Position numbers and translations under genes: made by a program. Of a stretch of DNA of 34,332 bases, positions 23,869 through 31,421 are shown piece after piece. Every line of letters begins with the position of its first letter. The stretch's first letter is position 1. The stretch spans positions 1 through 34,332 of the forward strand of contig UQQY01000005.1 in NCBI GenBank assembly GCA_900543295.1. The letters run 5' to 3'. Origin of the DNA: an uncultured Oscillospiraceae bacterium. GTDB lineage: Bacteria; Bacillota; Clostridia; Oscillospirales; Ruminococcaceae. The notes beneath the pieces were generated by a model. It saw only the letters and a list, made by a program, of their open reading frames with translations. It ran no database searches and was not told where the DNA came from.

Positions 23869-24762
23869 TTAGAGGCTGCGCCATTTTAATATATTATCCT
23901 GAAAATCAGCTTCTATCTTTTTGTTATCCTTTAGCCAGGACAGATAAGAGCGTATCGTACTTCCGACTAAAGCGTACTGTTCAAAGGTCATTGTCAACCC
24001 ATATTCGTCAAAAATGTGTTTTAAAAGCACGTCAAAGCATACGGGTGCTTTTAAGAGCGACTGTATTCTATCCGCTACATCAAAAACTTTTTGACGGTTT
24101 AGTTGTACGATTTCTTTGATATTGTCCGTCACTTCTGCATGAGCAGGCACATATACAGCCGCTTCCATAGCTTCAACTCTGTCTAATGTGCTGAGATATT
24201 CGGCCACATCATAAATAAAGGAAATCTGGTATTTTTCCAAGGTGCTTTTACTGCTGATACAGTCGGCAAGAAAAACGACATTATCTGATGTGTGGATTCC
24301 AATCATGTCAAAGAAATGGCCGGGCAGGGGGATAACATCCAAATCTTTTGGAAAATCGGGATCTGAAAAATCAAGAGCGTTGCTTTCAGATGCAAGCAAA
24401 AACTTATGTCTTAGATCTTTACAGGGGTAGCCGCCGTACAGAAACGACGGCTCCAGCACAGGGTACTTTGTAAATGCGGCTTCAACACCGTTCGCAAAGA
24501 TTTTACAGCCTGTTTGCTGCTGTAAATATTGATTGCCGCCAATATGGTCTGCGTTAGAATGCGTATTGATAATACCTTTTAAGCTCCATCCGTTTTCATT
24601 CAGGATTCGTCGAATCTTTCTGCCAGCGTCTTTGTCGTTTCCGCTGTCTATCAAATAAACTTCCGCATCGTTTATTCTGTAGAGACCAATTTTGGCCGGA
24701 CAGTCTATATAATAGCTTTTTTCGCCAACCTGATGCAATTCAAACATTTTGATTTTTCTCAT
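23869..24762 (-). CDS. Metallo-beta-lactamase-fold hydrolase-like protein
   Basis: Metallo-beta-lactamase fold protein of 297 residues. The usual metal motif HxHxDH reads HSNADH (68-73), so the second histidine is asparagine. Later fold elements are present: VIPLPGHFFDMIGIHT and NVVFLADCI, which would supply another His and an Asp. The C-terminal ~80 residues resemble the helical tail seen on MBL proteins of the hydroxyacylglutathione-hydrolase type. The ATG at 24762 has no strong ribosome site. The region looks more AT-rich in codon use than its neighbours, which may indicate separate acquisition. It begins 33 nt after the S24/S26 gene on the same strand. The substrate is unknown. Confidence 0.78.
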   Translation of the reverse strand: MRKIKMFELHQVGEKSYYIDCPAKIGLYRINDAEVYLIDSGNDKDAGRKIRRILNENGWSLKGIINTHSNADHIGGNQYLQQQTGCKIFANGVEAAFTKYPVLEPSFLYGGYPCKDLRHKFLLASESNALDFSDPDFPKDLDVIPLPGHFFDMIGIHTSDNVVFLADCISSKSTLEKYQISFIYDVAEYLSTLDRVEAMEAAVYVPAHAEVTDNIKEIVQLNRQKVFDVADRIQSLLKAPVCFDVLLKHIFDEYGLTMTFEQYALVGSTIRSYLSWLKDNKKIEADFQDNILKWRSL

Positions 24763-24795
24763 TTCCGATAATCTTTTTATTTTATAGAAAGCAAG

Positions 24796-25251
24796 TCACG
24801 CCTTTGTCGGTCGAAAGAAAAGACGGATTCTGTGCAGAAACGGACGAAATCTACGGGTTTTGCACCATAGGGAACAGAGAAAGCGGTATCCCGCATTGCC
24901 GCAGGAGATGCGCCTGCCCTTTCGCAGAAGAGCCTCCGCCACGGCGAGTATCTGTTCCGGGCGCACATGCTCGCACCATGTCTGCGCATCCCCGTTTACA
25001 GTAAAGGAGCCGTCTTTCTTTACTGCTATAATCCGATGAAGGATCAATGCGTCTTGCCGTCTGAAGAGCAGGATGTCGTACTTTTGGGGCGGCCGCATCT
25101 GAGGCGAAACCAGAAAAACAACATCTCGCCGGTTCCGCAGAACAGGGGACATACTGGTTCCGGTTACAGCCAGCGCAAAGGGCTTTCCCTCAGAAAAGGC
25201 TTCCTGCATCCGTGAGAGCGCCTCATCGTCTGGAATGATACGCGGTTCCAT
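24796..25251 (-). CDS. S24/S26-type peptidase-like protein, no membrane anchor
   Basis: A 151-residue protein with the signal-peptidase/LexA-type fold. The nucleophile motif is GTSMSP (31-36, Ser33). ILHRIIAV (His72) follows, then VNGDAQTW (87-92). The general-base position appears to be His72 rather than lysine, as in SipW/ER-type signal peptidases. No hydrophobic N-terminal anchor is present; the chain begins with a charged segment. The C-terminus is basic and aromatic and could contact the membrane. The ATG at 25251 follows a GGGGA site. The gene sits 28 nt after a methyltransferase gene and 33 nt before the MBL gene. The substrate is unknown, but a peptide-processing role is possible. Confidence 0.72.
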   Translation of the reverse strand: MEPRIIPDDEALSRMQEAFSEGKPFALAVTGTSMSPVLRNRRDVVFLVSPQMRPPQKYDILLFRRQDALILHRIIAVKKDGSFTVNGDAQTWCEHVRPEQILAVAEALLRKGRRISCGNAGYRFLCSLWCKTRRFRPFLHRIRLFFRPTKA

Positions 25252-25279
25252 ATGAAAAGTCCCCTTTCTCTGAATCAGC

Positions 25280-26080
25280 TTACTTTACGCCGATACGCAT
25301 CCGATAGCAAAATTCTATCGGAAACGGCGTGTTTCCGTATATGGAAAAGACGGTTTCCCGAAAGCGCGCCAGATCCGCTTCAATTTCTTCCGGATGCAGC
25401 CGCAGAATTGCCTGTAAGCCTCCCTGACTCAGCATCAGCCTGCTCAGACGTTCCGACGTGCAGGATTCTCGATTTGCAAAAACGATCTCCCGCGTATAGC
25501 TAAACTGCCCGCTTTCTTTAATATTTTGCAGATGCCGCTCCTTGGGAAAGCGGACAAACGAATTGCTTAGATCGGGGTATGCAAGTTCAAGGTCCTGCTC
25601 CCGTTCGCGAAGGGCACGATAGGCATCCTCGGCACGCCAATCGCAGACCGGCGGCCAGTCGCAGTCGACCGTGGCGAAAATGCCGTTCGGTTTTAAAATC
25701 CGGCCGACTTCACGCAGCGTTGCAGCGGGCTCCATCCAGTGGAAAGATTGTGAGCAGATAACAACGTCCGCCATGCTGTCCGGCAGGCCGGTTTCATGCG
25801 CAAATGCTTGAACGAATGTTGTATTCGGCAGGTTTTTCGCCTTTGCAAGCGCGAGCATGTCGCCGCTTGGTTCGACGCCGACCACCTTTTCCGCTTTTCC
25901 CTGCCAGACAGGAAGGGAGAGGCCAGTACCGCATCCCAAATCGACAACAGTATGCGGCGCTCTTCCGAGCCAGCGTGCGATGACTTCCGCCGGATAGCCG
26001 GGCATTTTTGGACGCGCTTCGTCATAGGTGTCTGCAAAGCCTTTAAACCGGTCGGCGTTTTTGTGTAATGCTTCAAGCAT
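25280..26080 (-). CDS. Class I SAM-dependent methyltransferase
   Basis: A 266-residue methyltransferase of the Methyltransf_11/UbiE-like type. Motif I is VVDLGCGTGLS (45-55), then VVGVEPSGDML, and the post-motif DVVICSQSFHWM and VGRILKPNGIFATVD. The SFHWM segment resembles the group with trans-aconitate-type methyltransferases, but the substrate cannot be assigned. GGAGGG lies 6 nt before the ATG at 26080. It starts 38 nt after the FkbM gene on the same strand, and is probably part of one leftward transcript. Confidence 0.85.
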   Translation of the reverse strand: MLEALHKNADRFKGFADTYDEARPKMPGYPAEVIARWLGRAPHTVVDLGCGTGLSLPVWQGKAEKVVGVEPSGDMLALAKAKNLPNTTFVQAFAHETGLPDSMADVVICSQSFHWMEPAATLREVGRILKPNGIFATVDCDWPPVCDWRAEDAYRALREREQDLELAYPDLSNSFVRFPKERHLQNIKESGQFSYTREIVFANRESCTSERLSRLMLSQGGLQAILRLHPEEIEADLARFRETVFSIYGNTPFPIEFCYRMRIGVK

Positions 26081-26118
26081 GTAGTGCCCTCCTTGCCCTC
26101 CTTGATACGAAACGGATA

Positions 26119-27192
26119 CTATCTCGCCTTAAAATAATAGTTTGTTTCCCATGCGGGAACATAGGGATGATGTCTTAAGAACACGTCGTACTCTGTGCAA
26201 ATTGAAAGGATCTGGCGCGGAAGAGAAAACAGATCTTCATTTTTGTGATATGCCGCAATCTCCATATTGGGATGACAGCGCACGATCGTCTCTGCTGCGC
26301 CGGCAATGGCGCGGGATTCTGCGCCCTCCACGTCGAATTTAATGAAGTCGGCAGGCTGTCCGCCTAAAATGCGGTCTACTGTGTCCGCCGCACCGCCCTC
26401 TTTTGAAAGGGCAGAGCCGCGTCCGCGCTTTCCCTTTTTGATATACAGCGTATCCGCACAGTCCCACGCGGCGGCATTGATGACGGAAAGATTCCGCCAG
26501 CCGCTTTCTGCCGCTTTGCGGCGCAGCTTTTCGCAATTTTTTGCGTCCGGTTCAAAGGCTGTGAGATGCGTATATGTGCTGTCCGTCCTTTCGACAAAGG
26601 CGGCGAGTGTGTCGCCGTTATAGGCGCCAAGATCGACATAAAAGCCTGCATGCCTTACGTCCAGAAGCTCCCATGCCTCAGCGTGCGGCGTTTCACAGCC
26701 GCGGAGACGGGAAATCCTTCCGGTCAGCCTGTATAAAAGCACCTCGCGGAATACATATCTCGACGTCTCGTCCGCGAGCAGGTCATACGCCTCGCAAATC
26801 TCGCTTTCATGTTCTTTTACATAGCTTAGATCAAATATGCGTCCATCTGTCGGGATGACCGGCACATCCGGCGCGTAAAATTCGCACTGCGCACTGATCT
26901 CGTTCAAACGCGTAAGCATGGGCTCATAATCTACGGCAAAGCATAACAGCGCAATCATATCAGGGTGCTCGGCAAAAACTTCACTGTAACGCCGCACCGG
27001 AAACCCGCGGAAGCTGTGCCCGCGGACAAATTCATCGCTTGCAAACACCCCCTGCACCGCAATACCACGTGAGGAAAGAACGGATAGAACCTTATCCGCG
27101 CCGTCACCCATGCCATAAAGGAAAATGGGCTTTGCAGCTTTGGCAAGATAGTTCCACAAATCGTCCTGCGGCAGGGAAAACGGCAAACTCAT
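26119..27192 (-). CDS. FkbM family methyltransferase
   Basis: A 357-residue protein with two parts. Residues ~20-110 form a Rossmann-like region starting PIFLYGMGDGADKVLSVLSS, as often seen before FkbM domains. Residues ~180-350 form the FkbM methyltransferase core, with FYVDLGAYNGDT (184-195), AFEPDAKNCEKL, INAAAWD and DFIKFDVEGAE (282-292). FkbM enzymes usually O-methylate sugars or polyketides. The ATG at 27192 overlaps the TGA of the upstream M42 peptidase gene (ATGA), so the two are translated together. No glycan gene is adjacent, so the acceptor is unknown. Confidence 0.87.
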   Translation of the reverse strand: MSLPFSLPQDDLWNYLAKAAKPIFLYGMGDGADKVLSVLSSRGIAVQGVFASDEFVRGHSFRGFPVRRYSEVFAEHPDMIALLCFAVDYEPMLTRLNEISAQCEFYAPDVPVIPTDGRIFDLSYVKEHESEICEAYDLLADETSRYVFREVLLYRLTGRISRLRGCETPHAEAWELLDVRHAGFYVDLGAYNGDTLAAFVERTDSTYTHLTAFEPDAKNCEKLRRKAAESGWRNLSVINAAAWDCADTLYIKKGKRGRGSALSKEGGAADTVDRILGGQPADFIKFDVEGAESRAIAGAAETIVRCHPNMEIAAYHKNEDLFSLPRQILSICTEYDVFLRHHPYVPAWETNYYFKAR

Positions 27193-28214
27193 CTGTATGC
27201 ATAGGCGCAGATCAGACGAAAAGTATTTTCCGCACCGTCCTTATGGCTGCGCTCATAGCCGTGGCTTGCGTAAACACCCGCGCCGATCAGCGCATGACGC
27301 AGATCGTGCCCCGCCCGCAGAGCGGCGTCAGCGTCTGAGCCGTAAAAAGGATAGACATCCACCGCATAGCGGATGTTCTGCTCCTTGGCGAGCGCTATCA
27401 GCGTGTTGGTCATGCCGTAATGGTACGGCCCGGTGGAATCCTTGACGCAGATGGAAACCTCGCGCTCCGTACAGGAAAGGCCCTCGCCCACACAGCCCAT
27501 ATCGATGCACAGCATTTCCGAAACGCCCTCCGGCACCGAGGCGCAGCCGCCGTGGCCCACTTCTTCAAATACAGTAAAATGCAGCCAGACGGCACGCGGC
27601 GGCAGACTGCTGCTCTCTTTAACCTGTTTTGCAAAAGCGAGAAGAATCGCCACGGAAAGCTTATCATCCAGAAAACGCGATTTAATGTAGCCGCTCTTGG
27701 TAATACGGGTCCGTGGCTCAAAGCAGACGATGCAGCCGGTTTCAATCCCCAGGGCCTTTACGTCGTCCGCGGAGGCGACGTCCTCATCCAGTACGATTTC
27801 CACATTGTCAAAACCGCGTTCCGTCTTGTGGTAGTCCTTGTTGACGTGAAACGATGCGTTAACAAGCTGGATTGTCCCTTCAAATGTTTTCCCGTCTCTC
27901 GTATAAATCAGGCAGTTCTCCGTCTCTGTGCTCTGCGGAGAAAATCCGCCCAAGTCGGTGAACTTCAGGCGCCCGTTCTCTTTAACGCAGGAAACCATGC
28001 CGCCCAGCGTGTCAATATGTGCGGTTAAGATCAGACCGTCCTCGGTATCGCCGTCTGAAACCTTGCATAAAACGCCGCCCTTGTTTGTGAAAACAGGTTT
28101 GTAGCCCATACTGGAAAGCTCGTCAAAAACAAGTCTGGCCGCACGGTCGGTAAAGCCGGTTGGGCTGTCTGCCGCGGTGAGCTTTACCAGCGTGTCGGTA
28201 ATATACGTAATCAT
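27189..28214 (-). CDS. M42 family metallopeptidase (aminopeptidase)
   Basis: Dizinc aminopeptidase of the M42 family (glutamyl aminopeptidase/endoglucanase-M-like), which trims peptides in the cytoplasm. Metal and catalytic residues are visible: TAHIDT (His66, Asp68), SRFLDDK (~183-184), FEEVGHGG (Glu217, Glu218), IDMGCVG and the final SHGYERSH. The start is the ATG at 28214 with AGAGGAG 7 nt upstream, giving 341 residues; an open frame extends much further upstream but has no start signal. It heads the leftward series M42, FkbM, methyltransferase, S24/S26, MBL. Confidence 0.92.
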   Translation of the reverse strand: MITYITDTLVKLTAADSPTGFTDRAARLVFDELSSMGYKPVFTNKGGVLCKVSDGDTEDGLILTAHIDTLGGMVSCVKENGRLKFTDLGGFSPQSTETENCLIYTRDGKTFEGTIQLVNASFHVNKDYHKTERGFDNVEIVLDEDVASADDVKALGIETGCIVCFEPRTRITKSGYIKSRFLDDKLSVAILLAFAKQVKESSSLPPRAVWLHFTVFEEVGHGGCASVPEGVSEMLCIDMGCVGEGLSCTEREVSICVKDSTGPYHYGMTNTLIALAKEQNIRYAVDVYPFYGSDADAALRAGHDLRHALIGAGVYASHGYERSHKDGAENTFRLICAYAYR

Positions 28215-28431
28215 GCAGAAACTCCTCTTTTCTTTTTTTAACTTCATCATAGCACAGTCGGACAAATGCCGCAAGTTTAAGAACAAATGATTTTCCTCAA
28301 AACGCTGAAGACGGACGATTAGGCTGCCCGTCTTCGGCGCGGAGCACGAAAAGCCAAGCAGGACGTTTCTTTTTTGGCTTCCGACAGCTATTCGCATCGG
28401 GCGGCAGCAGAAAAGCGTTCTATCATTACAC

Positions 28432-28442
28432 TGGTCAGACCA
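28432..28442. promoter_or_regulatory. GntR-type operator-like palindrome
   Basis: TGGTCAGACCA is a perfect 11-bp palindrome around a central A. The wider ACTGGTCAGACCAAT resembles the DasR/NagR dre-type site (ACTGGTCTAGACCAGT) with one centre base missing. It lies ~60 bp upstream of the murQ -35. A link to amino-sugar control is inference. Confidence 0.45.
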
Positions 28443-28502
28443 ATTAAAGAAAAACATTGTTCAAAAGTACAAAAGGAAACTTTATTTTTCGTTAAATCTC
28501 TA

Positions 28503-28531
28503 TTGAAAATCGCATAACTGCATGATATGAT
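28503..28531 (+). promoter_or_regulatory. murQ operon promoter
   Basis: TTGAAA (28503-28508) and TATGAT (28526-28531) with a 17-bp spacer; predicted start near 28538. It would drive murQ and the closely spaced genes after it. Confidence 0.7.
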
Positions 28532-28538
28532 AAACGTA

Positions 28539-28554
28539 ACATAAAGTCTTATGT
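28539..28554. promoter_or_regulatory. Inverted repeat at murQ transcription start
   Basis: ACATAA-AGTC-TTATGT lies exactly at the predicted +1, a classical repressor position. A regulator such as a MurR/RpiR protein is possible but none is encoded in the window. Confidence 0.45.
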
Positions 28555-28579
28555 AAAGTTGTATATGGAGGAATTTAAA

Positions 28580-29479
28580 ATGGGGTTAAACCTTTCCGCG
28601 CTGGTCACGGAGCAGCGCAATCCGAACACCATGAAAATCGACGAGGTTTCAACGGAGGAACTCTGCCGGCTAATCAACGCGGAAGATAAAACCGTTCCGC
28701 TGGCTGTTGAAAAGGAACTGCCGCAGATTGCAAGAGCTATCGATGTGATTGCCGCGCAGATTGAAGCAGGGGGCCGCCTTTTCTACTGCGGCGCAGGCAC
28801 GTCCGGACGCCTCGGCGTTCTGGATGCGAGCGAATGCCCGCCGACCTATGGGGTGGATCCCGGACTTGTCGTGGGACTCATCGCCGGAGGAAATGAGGCG
28901 CTCTTCTCCGCGCGGGAAGGAGACGAGGACTCTTTTTCGCTTTGTGAAAAGGATATGCGTGCAAACGGATTTCATGAAAAAGACGTGCTCTGCGGTATTG
29001 CCGCGTCAGGCCGCACGCCGTATGTTATCGGCGGCATGAAATATGCGAAAAGTTTGGGCGCGCAGGTGATTTCGCTCACCTGCAATCCGGCTTCCGAAAT
29101 GGCGGCGCTTGCAGATATTGCAATTTCTCCTGTTGTCGGACCGGAGGCTGTTACCGGAAGCACCAGAATGAAGGCCGGCACTGCGCAAAAGCTTGTGCTC
29201 AACATGCTTTCAACCGGTGCGATGATTAAACTCGGCAAAACGTACGGAAATCTGATGGTGGACGTACAGCCGACCAATTTAAAGCTTGTCGCACGCACCC
29301 GCCGCATCGTTATGCTGGCAACGGATGCGACCGAGGAGGAAGCGGAAGCGGCGCTTTCGCAGTGCGGCCATCATCCGAAGACCGCAATTCTTATGCTGTT
29401 AAAGGGCGTGGATGCAAAGGAAGCGCAAATGCTGTTAAAAGAGTGCGGCGGCCGGATTAAGAAAGCCCTGGTGAAATAG
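28580..29479 (+). CDS. murQ: N-acetylmuramic acid 6-phosphate etherase
   Basis: SIS-domain enzyme that cleaves the lactyl ether of MurNAc-6-phosphate to give GlcNAc-6-phosphate and D-lactate in peptidoglycan recycling. Diagnostic stretches are GAGTSGRLGVLDASECPPT near residue 65, GLIAGGNEALF, and PEAVTGSTRMKAGTAQKL near residue 190, then VDVQPTNLKL. The ATG at 28580 has GGAGG 8 nt upstream; a TTG at 28559 in the same frame lies before the ribosome site. The length of 299 residues is standard. The kinase gene begins one base after its stop, giving a kinase-etherase pair. Confidence 0.96.
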   Translation: MGLNLSALVTEQRNPNTMKIDEVSTEELCRLINAEDKTVPLAVEKELPQIARAIDVIAAQIEAGGRLFYCGAGTSGRLGVLDASECPPTYGVDPGLVVGLIAGGNEALFSAREGDEDSFSLCEKDMRANGFHEKDVLCGIAASGRTPYVIGGMKYAKSLGAQVISLTCNPASEMAALADIAISPVVGPEAVTGSTRMKAGTAQKLVLNMLSTGAMIKLGKTYGNLMVDVQPTNLKLVARTRRIVMLATDATEEEAEAALSQCGHHPKTAILMLLKGVDAKEAQMLLKECGGRIKKALVK

Positions 29480-29480
29480 C

Positions 29481-30368
29481 ATGCAGTACGTGATCGGAGT
29501 TGACGCGGGCGGTACCAAAACCACTGCGGCGGCCTTTTTGCCGGACGGAACGAAGCTTGCGGAGGAAAAGGGCGCGTTCGGCAATGTGACGGTCGATTTT
29601 GACGCGGGAATTTCACATATCTGCGAGACGGTTGACCGACTGATGCAAAAGGTGGACGGTGACTGCGTCTATCTGTGTTTAGGCTGTGCCGGTATTGAGA
29701 CCGGCGGCCGCAAGGAAAAAGCTGCGGCGATCTTTAAAGAGCGGTATCCGTTTCCCTGCTTTCTCACAAACGACGCCATGCTCGGACTGTATGCGGCGCT
29801 CTGCGGAAAAGACGGTATATTGATTATTGCGGGCACCGGATCCATTGGCTATCTTAAAAAAGAGGGAGAGCTCCGGCGATTCGGTGGCTGGGGGCACCTC
29901 ATTAACGACGATGGAAGCGGTTATACCATTGCGCTGAAAGCCATCCGCTTTATTGCCTATTCGTTTGACACAAACCAGAGCGAGACTGCGCTCAAAAGAG
30001 CGGTTTTTGAAAAGCTCGGCATTACAAAGCTTCGAGAGCTGATCGATTTTACCTATCGTTCGTCAAAGGGCGAGATTGCCGCGCTTGTCCCGGTGATTGA
30101 AGACTGTGCGAACAAGGGCGATCCGCAGGCGCAGGAAATTCTCCGCTGGGCGGGCGAGCGGCTTGCACAGCTTGCAATCGGGCTTTGCCGACAGTATGCT
30201 GTAAAAGCGCCGTTGATTGCAATTTCCGGCAGCGTTCTGCGAAAAATACCGCTTGTACAGAGCACCTTCTGCGCATCGCTTGCTCAGGGAGTCGGCGATT
30301 ACACGCTTGTAGACGAGGAGTTTGATCCCACAAAGGGCGGATACTATATCTGGCTTGAACAAAAATAA
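29481..30368 (+). CDS. N-acetylglucosamine/N-acetylmuramate kinase (BadF-type)
   Basis: ASKHA-fold sugar kinase of the BadF/BadG ATPase family. The phosphate-1 motif is GVDAGGTKTTAA (6-17). GCAGIETG, then IIAGTGSIGYL and GGWGHLINDDGSGYTIA are typical of GlcNAc kinases and of the clostridial MurNAc/GlcNAc kinase MurK. The length of 295 residues fits. The ATG is one base after the murQ TAG, so translation is probably coupled. Because it pairs with murQ, I infer that it makes MurNAc-6-phosphate directly from cytoplasmic MurNAc, a route that does not need a MurNAc PTS; none is seen in the window. Confidence 0.87.
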   Translation: MQYVIGVDAGGTKTTAAAFLPDGTKLAEEKGAFGNVTVDFDAGISHICETVDRLMQKVDGDCVYLCLGCAGIETGGRKEKAAAIFKERYPFPCFLTNDAMLGLYAALCGKDGILIIAGTGSIGYLKKEGELRRFGGWGHLINDDGSGYTIALKAIRFIAYSFDTNQSETALKRAVFEKLGITKLRELIDFTYRSSKGEIAALVPVIEDCANKGDPQAQEILRWAGERLAQLAIGLCRQYAVKAPLIAISGSVLRKIPLVQSTFCASLAQGVGDYTLVDEEFDPTKGGYYIWLEQK

Positions 30369-30388
30369 AATAAAGAGAGGGATAATTC

Positions 30389-31369
30389 ATGAAATTTGAG
30401 CGTTTCAGTGAAAGCGACGCCAGGACGGCCGCCGCGCTTTTTAACCGCTATGCGGAGGCGGAGTTTGTGCACAAAAAGCTTTCCGAAGCGGATTTTATCG
30501 CGCAGTTTGTCACAAGTGACGAGCGTGTGACAAAAATAAACCTCGCCGCAAAGGCGGATAACGGCGTGCTTTTAGGCTTTGCCAACGGCTGTGTGAAAAA
30601 GGGCGCGGATATCGGCTATATTACGTTTGTGCTGGTGGAGAAGGAATACCGCCGGCAGGGAATAGCCAGACAGCTTTTAGCAGAGCTTGAAAAAGCGCTC
30701 GCAGAAACTGCGGCGATCACGAAGTATCAGATTATTTTCTTTAATCCGATCGCGCTCACATGGGTTGTGCCGGGCACTCCGGGACACGATCACCCGAACG
30801 CGCCGGGCATCGATGTGGCGAGCGGTGCATACATCTTCTTCAAAAACAACGGCTACCTGGACAGCGTATTTCAGAATTCCTTCTATCTGCCGCTCCAGAA
30901 CTTTACGATTAAACCGGAGGTGCAGGCGCGCATTGACGCGCTGCCGCAGCACGAGCTGTCGATTTGCTTCTATGACCCGAAAAAGCATTTTGGCATGAAG
31001 GAACTGTTTGACGATCTTGGCAGCGAGGATTGGAAAGAGATTGTTATGGGTAACATTGCGCGCGAGGACGGCGGCGATCCGGTCATCATTGCGGAGCACA
31101 ACGGAAAGGCGGTCGGTTTTACCGGCCCGATTCATGTGCAGGAGAGCGGCCGCGGCTATTTCGCCGGCATCGGCGTGCACTCCGAGTACCGTAAGTACGG
31201 CTTGGGCAAAGCGCTGTTTTCCACGCTGTGCAAATCGTTAAAGGACATCGGCGCGGGCTATATGACGCTGTTTACCGGCGAGACGAATCCGGCGCGCTAT
31301 ATCTACCAGTCGGCCGGTTTTAAAATCGTAAAAACGTGGTCCGACATGGAAAAGGTAATCAAGAAGTAA
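30389..31369 (+). CDS. Tandem GNAT acetyltransferase
   Basis: A 326-residue protein with two GNAT folds in tandem, like mycothiol synthase in layout. The first domain has the acetyl-CoA loop VEKEYRRQGIARQLL (83-97), with RRQGIA as the Q/R-x-x-G-x-A signature. The second has VHSEYRKYGLGKALF (263-277), with RKYGLG. A segment between them (GHDHPNAPGIDVASGAYIF, 132-150) is unusual for simple GNATs. Both loops look intact, so either or both domains may be active. It starts 20 nt after the kinase gene. Acetylation of an amino sugar or muropeptide amine is suggested by the neighbours but is not shown by the sequence. Confidence 0.85.
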   Translation: MKFERFSESDARTAAALFNRYAEAEFVHKKLSEADFIAQFVTSDERVTKINLAAKADNGVLLGFANGCVKKGADIGYITFVLVEKEYRRQGIARQLLAELEKALAETAAITKYQIIFFNPIALTWVVPGTPGHDHPNAPGIDVASGAYIFFKNNGYLDSVFQNSFYLPLQNFTIKPEVQARIDALPQHELSICFYDPKKHFGMKELFDDLGSEDWKEIVMGNIAREDGGDPVIIAEHNGKAVGFTGPIHVQESGRGYFAGIGVHSEYRKYGLGKALFSTLCKSLKDIGAGYMTLFTGETNPARYIYQSAGFKIVKTWSDMEKVIKK

Positions 31370-31421
31370 AGGCATTTTCATTGCGGTGCAATGAAGCGAT
31401 AAAGAGAGGAGATTTTGTACA

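Larger units (their letters stand above)
28215..28558. other. Divergent intergenic region between M42 and murQ
   Basis: This ~340-bp gap holds no gene. It contains hairpins GAAGACGG/CCGTCTTC (28307-28335) and AAGCCAA/TTGGCTT (from about 28354), a TGGTCAGACCA palindrome (28432-28442), the murQ promoter (28503-28531) and a second palindrome at the predicted start. I found no clear leftward promoter for the M42 gene. Confidence 0.7.

Noticed and set aside
27060..27075. CACGTG core as a further parS
   Set aside because: The flanks (AATAC and AGGAA) do not match the TGTTT/AAACA arms.
27843..27858. ACGTGAAAC as a parS half-site
   Set aside because: The left half does not match; about four mismatches over 16 bases, inside the M42 coding sequence.
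28215..28457. Upstream extension of the M42 frame to 28457
   Set aside because: The extra residues match no M42 protein, and the ATG at 28214 has a good ribosome site.
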